A DNA stretch of 52,880 nucleotides, taken from Candidatus Poribacteria bacterium. GTDB lineage: Bacteria; Poribacteria; WGA-4E; WGA-3G. Shown in pieces: positions 34,572 through 42,813 of the stretch. Position 1 is the stretch's first letter, and every line of letters begins with the position of its first letter. The translations under genes and the position numbers were made by a program. The stretch spans positions 5,941 through 58,820 of the forward strand of contig JAPPES010000147.1 in the NCBI GenBank assembly GCA_028824125.1, read 5' to 3'. The notes under the pieces are model-generated. The model was not told where the DNA came from, did no database searches, and worked only from the letters and a program-made list of their open reading frames with translations.

Positions 34572-34720
34572 TCAAAATAGGAATCGCCAGGGCTATTTAG
34601 TTCTTCATATTTACGTTAATTTGTTCTGTATCCCTCTTCTGTAGGAGCGACCTCCCGGTCGCGTCTTTTCAGCTAAAACAAGTAAATGTCCAAAACTAAA
34701 TAGCCCTGGATTCTTATTGA
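34572..34720. mobile_element. MITE-like element with REP hairpin, about 149 bp
   Basis: Core terminal inverted repeats CCAGGGCTATTTAGTT (34587-34602) and AACTAAATAGCCCTGG (34694-34709) are perfect over 16 bp. Similarity extends outward (TCAA..TA.GAATC) and inward (CATTTAC/ATATTTAC). The centre holds CTGTAGGAGCGACCTCCCGGTCGC, a GCGACC/GGTCGC hairpin of the TGTAGG class. No ORF. The outer right end overlaps the -35 box of the next gene. Confidence 0.75.
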
Positions 34721-34745
34721 CCGTCAAATAAGCAATTGGTATAAT
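34717..34745 (+). promoter_or_regulatory. Near-consensus sigma-70 promoter
   Basis: TTGACC (34717-34722), a 17-base spacer and TATAAT (34740-34745), 45 bases upstream of the tandem PhyH start. The first four bases of the -35 box lie in the terminal repeat of the element just upstream. Confidence 0.75.
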
Positions 34746-34789
34746 AATCAACAATTTAGAGATAGACACAGCATATTCAGGAGGGACAA

Positions 34790-36529
34790 ATGGAAAACGA
34801 AGTAATGACTAATGAGGAGAATTATGCTTTTGATGTGGCAGGCTATTTACATATTCCGGGGGTTCTAAACCAAGAAGAGGTAGCGGCACTGAATGAGGCA
34901 TTAGATGCAGTAGGAGAAAATGAAACACTATTAGGCGGAGACAGTCTACACCGTGAGCTGTTCCGCGACCTATTGGTACATCCTAAATTAGTGTGGTATT
35001 TGAACCAGATTATTGGTCACGGCTTCCGACTTGATCAAGTCCCTCGATTGATAGGACAACGAGAAGATGAAGTAGGTACAACACTCATAGGCGGTGATGA
35101 ACCGAGAAATCCGTCTTTAGCATATCGCCAACAAAATGGTCGGAGAAGTTGCCAAGGCGTGAAAGCGATTTGGGCATTGGATGATGTAGTAGAAGGGGAA
35201 GGTGGACTGATTGTTGTTCAGGCAAGCCACAAGAGCAATGTTGAAACCCCTCACGACTTGGCGACAGGTGTTGATGATATGGGGTTGGTGCTGCAACCAG
35301 CACTGAAAGCAGGCGATCTATTTTTACTTGCGGTCCCTACGCTCCAAGGTGTTCGCCCGTGGAAAGATAAACCGAAAAGGTTGTTGACCTATAAGTATGC
35401 AGCACGTGCAGCAGTTCAATCCAACCCAATTGGACCTTACTCAGAAACGGAATCTTTACCGGGATGGGCGGACGAAGCAACGCCTGTGCAAAAGGCGGTT
35501 ATGTATAGACCTGGGTATAAGGGTTCGAGTCCTCCGCCAGTATTGAATACAGATGGTGAAAAGACATGGGTAGAGGAAGACACATCTATCATTCATCCAT
35601 CGATTTATATTCGCGACCCAGATTCCGGAATTGATGAGAAAGAGTTTTACTTTTGGGATCTGAACGGGTATCTGGTAGTGCGTGGCGTGATGGATGAACA
35701 GTGGCTTGCAGAGGCAAATGAAGCAGTGGATAAATTCCAAGATCGTATCGTCGTAGGTAGTGAACTCGCTGGTGGTTCAGTAAGTCAAGCTGGCACAGGT
35801 CGCCCGCTTCTTTCGGGCCTGTTAGACCTACCTGACCCCTATAACGCGCCGTTTAGACGCATGATTGCACATCCTGCTGTGGTGCAGCGACTCAATTGGA
35901 TGGGTGGTAGCGGTTATCGCACGGGTGGTGCGACTGTATTCTGCGCGGTTCAAGGAACATCAGGACACGCACTGCATGATGGCAATGAACCAATGACACC
36001 CTCACGCGGTTATTATTTTAAGAACGGTCGTAGTTATGCTGAAACTGTCACGATTACATGGCAATTACGTGATGTCGAGCCAGGACGGGGCGGTTTTGCC
36101 TGTGTACCTGGTTCTCACAAGACACAGTATTCCATGCCCCGTGGAATTCGGACGTGTGATGATACGATGGGATTAGTAGTACAACCCGTTATGAAAGCAG
36201 GGGATGTCCTCTTCTTTATGGACGGTGGTTGCACACATGGGGCATTAGCGTGGAAGAATCCAATTCCAAGACGTGGGGTATTGATAAAGTATCAGTCGAA
36301 GAATACCAATTGGGGCGGCGGTGTGGTCGATCCGCAAGACCGATGGGGCGATATGGTTGAAGATATGACTGAGGCACAATTTGCTGTAATGCGAGGACCC
36401 GAAAGGGATGGTCGTCACCGGACTGTACCACGTCTGGTCGTGCATGATGGACAGGTGTCCGTTTCGTACGATCCGGAAGGAGATAGTTATTCATCAAAGT
36501 ATCGTAAACCGGGTGAAAAACGGGAATAG
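34790..36529 (+). CDS. Tandem PhyH-like protein with a degenerate first half
   Basis: A 579-residue protein with two homologous halves: about 14-220 (AGYLHIPGVLNQEEVAALN) and about 283-535 (NGYLVVRGVMDEQWLAEAN). Aligned elements include LIGGDEPR vs LHDGNEPM, VVQASHKSN vs VPGSHKTQ, MGLVLQPALKAGD vs MGLVVQPVMKAGD and LQGVRPWK vs THGALAWK. The second half keeps His in LHDG and THGALAW, candidate iron ligands; the first half has replaced both, so it is probably a pseudoenzyme partner. It is preceded by a strong promoter and GGAGG. The GH32 gene follows after 19 bases, suggesting co-transcription. Confidence 0.8.
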   Translation: MENEVMTNEENYAFDVAGYLHIPGVLNQEEVAALNEALDAVGENETLLGGDSLHRELFRDLLVHPKLVWYLNQIIGHGFRLDQVPRLIGQREDEVGTTLIGGDEPRNPSLAYRQQNGRRSCQGVKAIWALDDVVEGEGGLIVVQASHKSNVETPHDLATGVDDMGLVLQPALKAGDLFLLAVPTLQGVRPWKDKPKRLLTYKYAARAAVQSNPIGPYSETESLPGWADEATPVQKAVMYRPGYKGSSPPPVLNTDGEKTWVEEDTSIIHPSIYIRDPDSGIDEKEFYFWDLNGYLVVRGVMDEQWLAEANEAVDKFQDRIVVGSELAGGSVSQAGTGRPLLSGLLDLPDPYNAPFRRMIAHPAVVQRLNWMGGSGYRTGGATVFCAVQGTSGHALHDGNEPMTPSRGYYFKNGRSYAETVTITWQLRDVEPGRGGFACVPGSHKTQYSMPRGIRTCDDTMGLVVQPVMKAGDVLFFMDGGCTHGALAWKNPIPRRGVLIKYQSKNTNWGGGVVDPQDRWGDMVEDMTEAQFAVMRGPERDGRHRTVPRLVVHDGQVSVSYDPEGDSYSSKYRKPGEKRE

Positions 36530-36548
36530 ACTGAAAGGTAGACATCTT

Positions 36549-38615
36549 ATGGTCACAGGTAAAACACTCGTAAGTTGGTTCTGTTTTGATGAGGAAGTTC
36601 CCAAAAACTGCAGCGTGATTACCGTGCAGGCGGCTGACAAGTATGACGCACTTGCTTTCGGAGAGGATGTTCCAGGTAAGTGGTCCATCGCCAGCGAAGA
36701 TAATACTCGGACGCAAACCCCCGAAGAACTCGCGCAAAATCCAGCGCAGAAAATTGTACTTGGACAGTTTATGATGATCGCTGCTGTTTACAAGGACAAC
36801 TCGGTTACCATTTACCGCGATGGGAAAGTGTACGCCAGCTATACTATCCAAGAACCTTTTGATTTCCTTAACAGTCCCTATCTACAATTGGTAATCGGTT
36901 CGGTCAATCTAAATCCTAACTATGCCACATCGTTCAAGGGAAAGGTCAAGGACGTCCGGATTTATGCACAGGCTTTGACACAAGAGCAGATTAAGGAGTT
37001 GAGACCGAACGAGCCTTCTGCAATTCAACCGTTCAGCTGGTATGATTTCTCAATAGATGGTTGGTGGGTAGATCAGGCAGGAAAATTTCCTGAGTTTAAA
37101 AACATCGCCGCTAAAAAAGAGAATGAAGAAGACACTTTTATAGTTTTTGATCGGGACGACAGACACATGTTTACGATGGACAACGAAGCTGTCCGTATCG
37201 TCCGTGATTTTCGCCAACGACTGATGCATGACCCAAGTCGTCCGACGTATCACCTGGTTAATTCCGATGGTGATAACGAAAGGAACTATTCGACCGATCC
37301 CAATTTCATGATCTACTGGAAAGGTCAATATCATTTCGGCTATATGTATAAAGGTGATGAGCATGCTTTTGGTCATTTCACAAGCACAGACCTTGTCCAC
37401 TGGCGGCGGCGTAGGGACTGTGCATTGGACAGCGGCGGTTGTGGAACGGGCGGCACGATTATCACTAAAGATGGGAAAAAAGTTATCTTTGTCGGCATAT
37501 TTGGTGGTCGTCCGACTTATGTAGAGGCTTCGGATGAGCATCTGGAGGACTGGTCTAAACCGATTGAGATTGATGTTCCCCAAGAGGCACGGGATGCCGA
37601 TTATTGGGTATTCTGGGATCCGACGGCTTGGGTGGAGGGAGATTACTATTACATCTTTTCTGGCGATCACGCTATGGAGGATACACGTCCAGGATTAGGT
37701 AATTGGTATAAAAGAACAACACTCATGCGCTCAAAAGACTTTAAGAAGTGGGAGTTTCTCGGTGAATTTATGACGAAAGAGTTACCGGGACTTGAACATC
37801 ACGATCATTCCTGTACTGATTTCTTTAAGCTCGGCAATAAGCACATGATGCTGCTTATCAGTCATAGCTGGGGGGCGCGGTACTATCTGGGTGAATGGAA
37901 GGATAACAAGTTCACGCCTGAGTTTCATACCAAGATGAGTTGGACCAACAATTATCGCGGCATACCGATCTATTGGGCACCCAAAACCTTCCTCACACCA
38001 GACGGACGCAGAGTCGTTATTACCAATATACAGGTTAACCTCGGCAACACTTTATGGAGCTGTATATTCTCATTGCCTTGGGAGTTGAGCCTGCCTGATG
38101 ATGGGATTGTACGTATTAAACCTGTTCGTGAGCTTGAGTGTCTACGCTACAACGAAACGGCTGAGAACAATATTGTAGTCAAAAACGGTGAAAACTACAG
38201 ACTAAAAGAAATCTCTGGGGATACGGTTGAATTGAATGTCACAATCAAGCCTACCGAGGCGAAGGGCTACGGTGTAAAAGTGTTCTGTGATAAAGACAAC
38301 CAGAATGGGATGGAGATTTTCTATTCTGCCGACGAGAAGACGATTTCGATAGGTGATGGCAATGAAGAGCCAAAACCGTATGGTAGTTCCCAACCTTATG
38401 GCGTAGTGCCGTTCGAGTTGAACGCGGGAGAGGATTTGAGTTTACGAATATTCATCGACAGAGCACTCGTGGAAGTCTTTATCAATGAACGTCAGGCAGT
38501 CGTACAGAGTCAACTGCATAAGCCGGAAGACGTTGGAATATGTCTTTACAGCATCGGTGGGGAAATCAAAGCAGACGTGACGGGTTGGAAGATGGCACCG
38601 GCGAACCAATGGTAA
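36549..38615 (+). CDS. GH32-family glycoside hydrolase with N-terminal LamG-like domain
   Basis: About 688 residues. A concanavalin-type beta-sandwich (about 5-150, with VKDVRIYAQALTQEQI at its end) precedes a five-blade GH32 propeller. Catalytic-type residues: Asp250 in STDPNFMIYWKG (nucleophile region), Asp357 in FWDPTAW (transition-state Asp of the RDP motif) and Glu416 in GLEHHDHSC (acid/base). A C-terminal beta-sandwich ends LSLRIFIDRALVEVFIN, typical for GH32. It should cleave beta-fructosides or a related sugar. No signal peptide is seen. The ATG lies 19 bases after the tandem PhyH stop. Confidence 0.88.
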   Translation: MVTGKTLVSWFCFDEEVPKNCSVITVQAADKYDALAFGEDVPGKWSIASEDNTRTQTPEELAQNPAQKIVLGQFMMIAAVYKDNSVTIYRDGKVYASYTIQEPFDFLNSPYLQLVIGSVNLNPNYATSFKGKVKDVRIYAQALTQEQIKELRPNEPSAIQPFSWYDFSIDGWWVDQAGKFPEFKNIAAKKENEEDTFIVFDRDDRHMFTMDNEAVRIVRDFRQRLMHDPSRPTYHLVNSDGDNERNYSTDPNFMIYWKGQYHFGYMYKGDEHAFGHFTSTDLVHWRRRRDCALDSGGCGTGGTIITKDGKKVIFVGIFGGRPTYVEASDEHLEDWSKPIEIDVPQEARDADYWVFWDPTAWVEGDYYYIFSGDHAMEDTRPGLGNWYKRTTLMRSKDFKKWEFLGEFMTKELPGLEHHDHSCTDFFKLGNKHMMLLISHSWGARYYLGEWKDNKFTPEFHTKMSWTNNYRGIPIYWAPKTFLTPDGRRVVITNIQVNLGNTLWSCIFSLPWELSLPDDGIVRIKPVRELECLRYNETAENNIVVKNGENYRLKEISGDTVELNVTIKPTEAKGYGVKVFCDKDNQNGMEIFYSADEKTISIGDGNEEPKPYGSSQPYGVVPFELNAGEDLSLRIFIDRALVEVFINERQAVVQSQLHKPEDVGICLYSIGGEIKADVTGWKMAPANQW

Positions 38616-38638
38616 GAAAGATCGCGGTTGCCCATCAG

Positions 38639-39739
38639 TTATCTATCGTCTTTTATTCCGCGATGAATTTTTTTATTGATGCCCCACTTGGGTGGATACC
38701 AATAGTCCAAGCGGTCAGAGTTCATACGATACCGTTGTTTGATTCTGCGTCTTCCCTGTTGTCCATTGTATTCTGGAAACTTAACACGCGCATATTTGTC
38801 CACTTCGCAGAATAGATTCTGGCAATCTATCAGTTGAAGTCTTCTGCCCCATAAGGATTTAAACGAGATACCTCGTTGTTCAAACTCAAGTTCCTGGCGA
38901 TCAGTCACGAACCGTATAATATCAGCTTCTGTCAAACCACGTAGGTCGCTAAAGCATTTCCTTATTCCCTCTTTCGCTCCAGGACCAGGAACGATGAATT
39001 CTCCCTCGGAGGCATTGAGGAGCGGACTGTAGTTTAAGTCAATAGCATATTGGTATGCTAAGAACCTACCAATAGTTGGATATTCAAGCAGTAGATTAAA
39101 TGCTCCTCTCAAGGTGCCATCCATGGACAGTTTCTGCACTAGGCAGTCCTTTATCATTTTACCGAGAAGATGGAGATGCATTAGATGCTTCCGCTGGTAA
39201 TGACGGCCTCTTATGTTCCCCGATGGCATTATATATGCTGCAGAGTAGATAGAAGTTCCTAAAGAGGCAGCCTTTGTAAGCGTGTAAGAAAACTTGGGGA
39301 TAGAGAAATTATCAACAGATATCTGTCCGAAGTTTCTCTCTAACAGTTCCCAAGTCTCTATTCTGTTAAAAAGTTTAAATAGTATAATCCGTAGAAACAA
39401 ATCCATTTCCGTGAAATTATCGGGATATATGACTCTTGCTATGAGGTATTGGCTTACTCTATCTGATGCGCGGTATGAATTTGTGAATTTGTTAAGCTGT
39501 AGAATTGGATCGTCTGTCCATGGCGGAATTTCTCCTCTAAACCTTTTGAAAAAAATCTCCTGTCTCTCTGCTGCTAACTCCCAATAAGCGTCATAAACCT
39601 TCGTTGTCTTTGGAAGGGACTGTTTACTGAAAACATAAGGAGCTCCAACATATCTTGGGTTGGAACCAGCATGGATCTGTGTGAGGGGCTTTTTCTTGTT
39701 ACCTGAACCCGTTTTATTCATGATGCAATTCTCAGTCAT
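38639..39739 (-). CDS. HMUDK_hel / glutamyl-putrescinyl thymine pyrophosphorylase-type protein
   Basis: A 366-residue protein matching the helical domain family named after 5-hydroxymethyl-dU DNA kinase (HMUDK_hel) and thymine pyrophosphorylase clade 3, known from hypermodified phage DNA pathways. Visible signature: AAERQEIFFKRFRGEIPPWTDDPIL (cluster around 56-80), FTNSYRASDRVSQYL (85-99) and LRIILFKLFNR (116-126). In the phage pathway, hydroxymethyluracil in DNA is phosphorylated and then converted to amino-acid or polyamine adducts. No kinase P-loop is present here. An in-frame ATG at 39721 is an alternative start. It is last in the TIR/Nmad2 island, 76 bases after the oxygenase. Confidence 0.75.
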   Translation of the reverse strand: MTENCIMNKTGSGNKKKPLTQIHAGSNPRYVGAPYVFSKQSLPKTTKVYDAYWELAAERQEIFFKRFRGEIPPWTDDPILQLNKFTNSYRASDRVSQYLIARVIYPDNFTEMDLFLRIILFKLFNRIETWELLERNFGQISVDNFSIPKFSYTLTKAASLGTSIYSAAYIMPSGNIRGRHYQRKHLMHLHLLGKMIKDCLVQKLSMDGTLRGAFNLLLEYPTIGRFLAYQYAIDLNYSPLLNASEGEFIVPGPGAKEGIRKCFSDLRGLTEADIIRFVTDRQELEFEQRGISFKSLWGRRLQLIDCQNLFCEVDKYARVKFPEYNGQQGRRRIKQRYRMNSDRLDYWYPPKWGINKKIHRGIKDDR

Positions 39740-39815
39740 TTATTGTGTGATTACATCGTTATGGATATCAGTCAAGTCTGGTCGAATGAGTGTCCCTGAG
39801 AGCATACAAGCCATT

Positions 39816-40766
39816 CTATTGACACCCTTTTATCACGGATAGGTCTTTGTTTAAACTTCTGCGACTTTTTTCTTTTAGGTACTCTTCTGCTAATACCGGC
39901 AGATATTTGGGGGGATTCTCGGGGCTGCAGCAACAGTCAAGACACTTTATAAGAGCACAAGGATTTGGGTTGTGGAAAAAGACAAGGGATTGTCTGCGCT
40001 TTCCAGTTTGTTCTAAGGAAGGAGTGATGACTCGATGCAAGGTTGAAATCCATTTATCATTTGTCCACCGCATCATCAAATCTCCAATATTCACAATAAA
40101 CGAATTGGATGGGGGTTCTACATCAATCCATTGTCCGCTTCGAGTGTAAACCTGCAAGCCAGTTTCGGGGTTTGTGCTGATAATCGTTAGAGTTCCGTAG
40201 TCCGTATGTGGGCCAGCCCGAAACTGCTCAGGCCCTGGGACTTTCTGAAGCGGTGGATAATTCGTCGCTCGAAGAACGGCTTTTGGGTTATCGGTCATTT
40301 TATCGAAAAATCTTTCTGGTAAACCAAGTGCAACAGCAAAAATGCGTATAATGTGTGTGCTTAATCCCATCATGGCATGAAAATAATCAGTCCAGATTGA
40401 CCTCATGTGTTTAGGGCGGTCTGGCCAGCGATTTTGTGCATGGTTTGCTCCAATATTGAAAGATTCTTTTAGATCACCTGGTGTAGCTTTGCCAAATTTA
40501 CTGGATGCTAGACTTTCAGTTTCCAACGGTAGATACCCCCTCCCTTTTCCTGGCATATGAACTTTCAATTTTTCTTCATGCGATAAGGCAAAAAAATTCT
40601 GGGCAACTACAGAAGTCCGACTAACCAGAGATTCTGAAACACCGTGGCCGACAATTATCATAAAACCTATTTTCTCACAAGCGTAACCAACTTTCTTGGT
40701 CACCTCTTGTTTACCAGCCGAATCCTTGTCAAAAAACGGGGATATATCAATAATTGGAATATTCAT
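39816..40766 (-). CDS. Isopenicillin-N-synthase-like Fe(II)/2OG oxygenase
   Basis: A 316-residue double-stranded-beta-helix oxygenase. N-terminal MNIPIIDISPF and the IGFMIIVGHGV segment are typical of the IPNS/flavonoid-oxygenase type. Iron ligands are His187 and Asp189 (GPHTDYGTLT) and His244 (STLHRV); the 2OG-binding pair is Arg258 and Ser260. It should hydroxylate or cyclise an organic substrate; being next to a base-hypermodification family protein raises a nucleotide or DNA substrate as a possibility. I use the ATG at 40766, the family start; a TTG at 40796 adds ten residues. Confidence 0.9.
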   Translation of the reverse strand: MNIPIIDISPFFDKDSAGKQEVTKKVGYACEKIGFMIIVGHGVSESLVSRTSVVAQNFFALSHEEKLKVHMPGKGRGYLPLETESLASSKFGKATPGDLKESFNIGANHAQNRWPDRPKHMRSIWTDYFHAMMGLSTHIIRIFAVALGLPERFFDKMTDNPKAVLRATNYPPLQKVPGPEQFRAGPHTDYGTLTIISTNPETGLQVYTRSGQWIDVEPPSNSFIVNIGDLMMRWTNDKWISTLHRVITPSLEQTGKRRQSLVFFHNPNPCALIKCLDCCCSPENPPKYLPVLAEEYLKEKSRRSLNKDLSVIKGCQ

Positions 40767-40897
40767 AATTGTGGCGTGAGTTTTGTCTGGTCCCAAAGCG
40801 ATTTAACGATCTCATGGTGAATGTTATGCCTGAGACACTGTCTTCTTGAGTGTGTTTGTGCATGCCTAGCAGATCAACGCTGCGCTTGAAAAATATG

Positions 40898-40925
40898 AAT
40901 ATAATTGACCCCGCGTCAGCATCAA
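40898..40925 (-). promoter_or_regulatory. Possible promoter for the oxygenase/HMUDK_hel pair
   Basis: On the minus strand, TTGATG (40925-40920), a 16-base spacer and TATATT (40903-40898), about 130 bases before the oxygenase start, in the 250-base gap between the helical-protein and oxygenase genes. The gap otherwise shows nothing recognisable. Confidence 0.4.
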
Positions 40926-41016
40926 AAATAAGATCTTGACTGGCTTTGAAAAGGTTAATTAGTAGTACTGGACCAATTCGTATTCCAATTATTCTTCACA
41001 AAAGAAATGAGTAGTG

Positions 41017-41493
41017 TTATTCTACATCTTCTAAATCGGTTAAATCTTCCACACCAGCGAGATCCGCTAGTGCTCTTGTGTATTTGCCTAACTCTTCTTG
41101 GAGTGAAGCCAATTCTTTGCGAAAAACTAAGCACTCTTGTTCATCTTTTAAGTCCCCATCCAGCATTTTGGGATGCCATTTAGCCGTAAATGGACGAACA
41201 ATTTGGTTGAGAACTATAACCGCAAGTTTTGTAAACTGAACACATTCCTGCCCTTGTTCTTTAAGAATCTGCCTCGTAGTTTCAAACAGTGAATAAATAC
41301 TATCTAATGCCGTTTCCTCATCGCCAGAGCCTGTGGGCAATGCCTGTGTAGTGATCCTCGTAAGCAATTCAACGTACAATTTCCAAGCTGCCTCTTTGTC
41401 GCCATCTTTCATAGAAAAATCGGCTTCCAAAAAACCAGTTTTGAGTTTCAAGTTATCCAATCCCCATCCTTCCAACCTACTTTTCCAATTCAT
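41017..41493 (-). CDS. Uncharacterised helical protein of the TIR island
   Basis: A 158-residue, acidic, probably all-helical soluble protein. Notable segments are the start NWKSRLEGWGLDNLKL, WKLYVELLTRITTQ, the Cys-containing QECVQFTKLAVIVLNQIVRP, FTAKWHPKML and the end ADLAGVEDLTDLE. I recall similar uncharacterised proteins in other bacteria but no assigned function. AGGTG lies seven bases before the ATG. It is the third gene after the TIR promoter, 106 bases from Nmad2. A partner or regulator of the TIR protein is possible (inference). Confidence 0.7.
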   Translation of the reverse strand: MNWKSRLEGWGLDNLKLKTGFLEADFSMKDGDKEAAWKLYVELLTRITTQALPTGSGDEETALDSIYSLFETTRQILKEQGQECVQFTKLAVIVLNQIVRPFTAKWHPKMLDGDLKDEQECLVFRKELASLQEELGKYTRALADLAGVEDLTDLEDVE

Positions 41494-41599
41494 TTGATGT
41501 CACCTTTCACAGGACACAGATCATTGCTGTGATTGTCAGATAGAAGCCAAAACTCATATCTAGTTAGTTGCTATTTAATTTTTTTCGATACGTTTCCGG

Positions 41600-42211
41600 T
41601 CATGGACTATTTGACCAATCTAGTGGTGTACCACAGTATCCTTGAACTTCTAATGATCGAACCCAATTTACAAATTCATCAACCATGTTGTCTGGAAAAT
41701 TACATTTGTATCCCCTGCCTGCACACAGATCAGAGCCACAAAAGCTCCGATACTTCGCGGGTATCTGAGGTCCTTCACCACCCCAATAAATGTAGTCATC
41801 ACTTATGAGTACTCTATCGGTCTGAGTATCATGATTGATATTTTTTTCATTTGGCTTACCGTCTGGGAAACTATGATGCGAGTCCTCTTGGTGCCATTCG
41901 CAAGTAGCCGGGTCATAATAATAGATATTATCTCCGAAAGCTTGTTTTTTGCTTCCTCTCAAATTAGGCTTCTTTTGTTTAAATCTGGAATCCGACCAGT
42001 AATTGTTGAACTGCATGACTTCAGTCACTCGCATAACAAAGACGATATGTCCTTTGCGTCTCCGAGATTTTGACCCTGTTCCAACAATCCAATCCTCAAC
42101 TTCAGCGCTATTTCGAATTCCAGGTTTACATGTCCCCAAGGTACAGAATTGATAAAAAGGATTAGGAGCAAAGCCAAAATCTCTAGCCACAACGTAAGAA
42201 TAAAGTTTCAT
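41600..42211 (-). CDS. Nmad2-family putative nucleotide-modification-associated protein
   Basis: A 203-residue protein closely fitting the Nmad2 family (nucleotide modification associated domain 2): N-terminal KLYSYVVARDFGFAPNPF, then CTLGTCKPGIR, GDWI-like VEDWIVGTGSK, VTEVMQFNNYWSD, RFKQKKPNLRG, FGDNIYY and DTQTDRVLISDDYIYWGG. The family was proposed from gene-neighbourhood analysis to act in base or nucleotide modification; its biochemistry is unproven. The start is 13 bases after the TIR stop, so the two are one transcript. Confidence 0.85.
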   Translation of the reverse strand: MKLYSYVVARDFGFAPNPFYQFCTLGTCKPGIRNSAEVEDWIVGTGSKSRRRKGHIVFVMRVTEVMQFNNYWSDSRFKQKKPNLRGSKKQAFGDNIYYYDPATCEWHQEDSHHSFPDGKPNEKNINHDTQTDRVLISDDYIYWGGEGPQIPAKYRSFCGSDLCAGRGYKCNFPDNMVDEFVNWVRSLEVQGYCGTPLDWSNSP

Positions 42212-42224
42212 CCGTCAAATCTAA

Positions 42225-42698
42225 TCAACATCCGTGTCTCTTTATAGGGCGATAGTCTTTTGTTTCACCGTTTTGTTTATACCAATCGTCTGATTCTCCG
42301 GTAATGGCATCTATAATACTCTCGCCATTCCATCCAACCATTGCGTCTCCATATTCCTCTAGTGCTTCAGGGATTTTGCAATCCTCCTCACCGTATTGCC
42401 ATATGCCTACTATTCGTTTCTCCAACTCATTCGCTCGTTCAATCTCCCAGTTTACCCATTCACTTTTCCAAGTATCTGGTGATACATAAACAACCACAGT
42501 GCCCGCCCATTCAATTTGGGGATTTAGTATTTCCTGCTTTATGTAGTCTTCATCCTTAGCATTATTGGGCTTATCAGATGTGATTGATGAATCACGCAGC
42601 TGCATTCCATGATTGGCAGCTAGTTCCTTTAATTTTACAAGCCCCTCATCATCTTCATGAATATGGGGTATAAAAATATTTTTAATCTGGTCCGACAT
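42225..42698 (-). CDS. TIR-domain protein (MTH538/ThsB type)
   Basis: A 157-residue stand-alone TIR-fold protein. It starts with IKNIFIPHIHEDDEG, has the strand VVVYVSPDTW and the SEWVNWEIERAN helix with Glu85 in the position of the catalytic Glu of NAD-consuming TIR domains, then KRIVGIWQYGE. MTH538-like TIR proteins include ThsB, which makes a signal from NAD upon phage infection in Thoeris. First gene of the island operon, with AGGAGG seven bases before the ATG and a full-consensus promoter, so strong transcription is expected. No ThsA-like effector (SIR2/SLOG) is present nearby. Confidence 0.85.
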   Translation of the reverse strand: MSDQIKNIFIPHIHEDDEGLVKLKELAANHGMQLRDSSITSDKPNNAKDEDYIKQEILNPQIEWAGTVVVYVSPDTWKSEWVNWEIERANELEKRIVGIWQYGEEDCKIPEALEEYGDAMVGWNGESIIDAITGESDDWYKQNGETKDYRPIKRHGC

Positions 42699-42813
42699 AA
42701 ATATTCCTCCTATCGCTCACTTCTAGTGATTGTTTTCCGTTCATGAATATCGGTTTCGCTGATTATCTAAATCTTAGTTAGTTTGATCGTTAATTGCATT
42801 AAAATATATTGAA

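Noticed and set aside
36216..36851. 211-codon open frame on the minus strand
   Set aside because: It lies fully opposite the tandem PhyH and GH32 genes, has no recognisable domain, and both sense genes have strong family motifs.
37050..37670. 206-codon minus-strand frame
   Set aside because: Antisense to the GH32 catalytic propeller; no domain seen.
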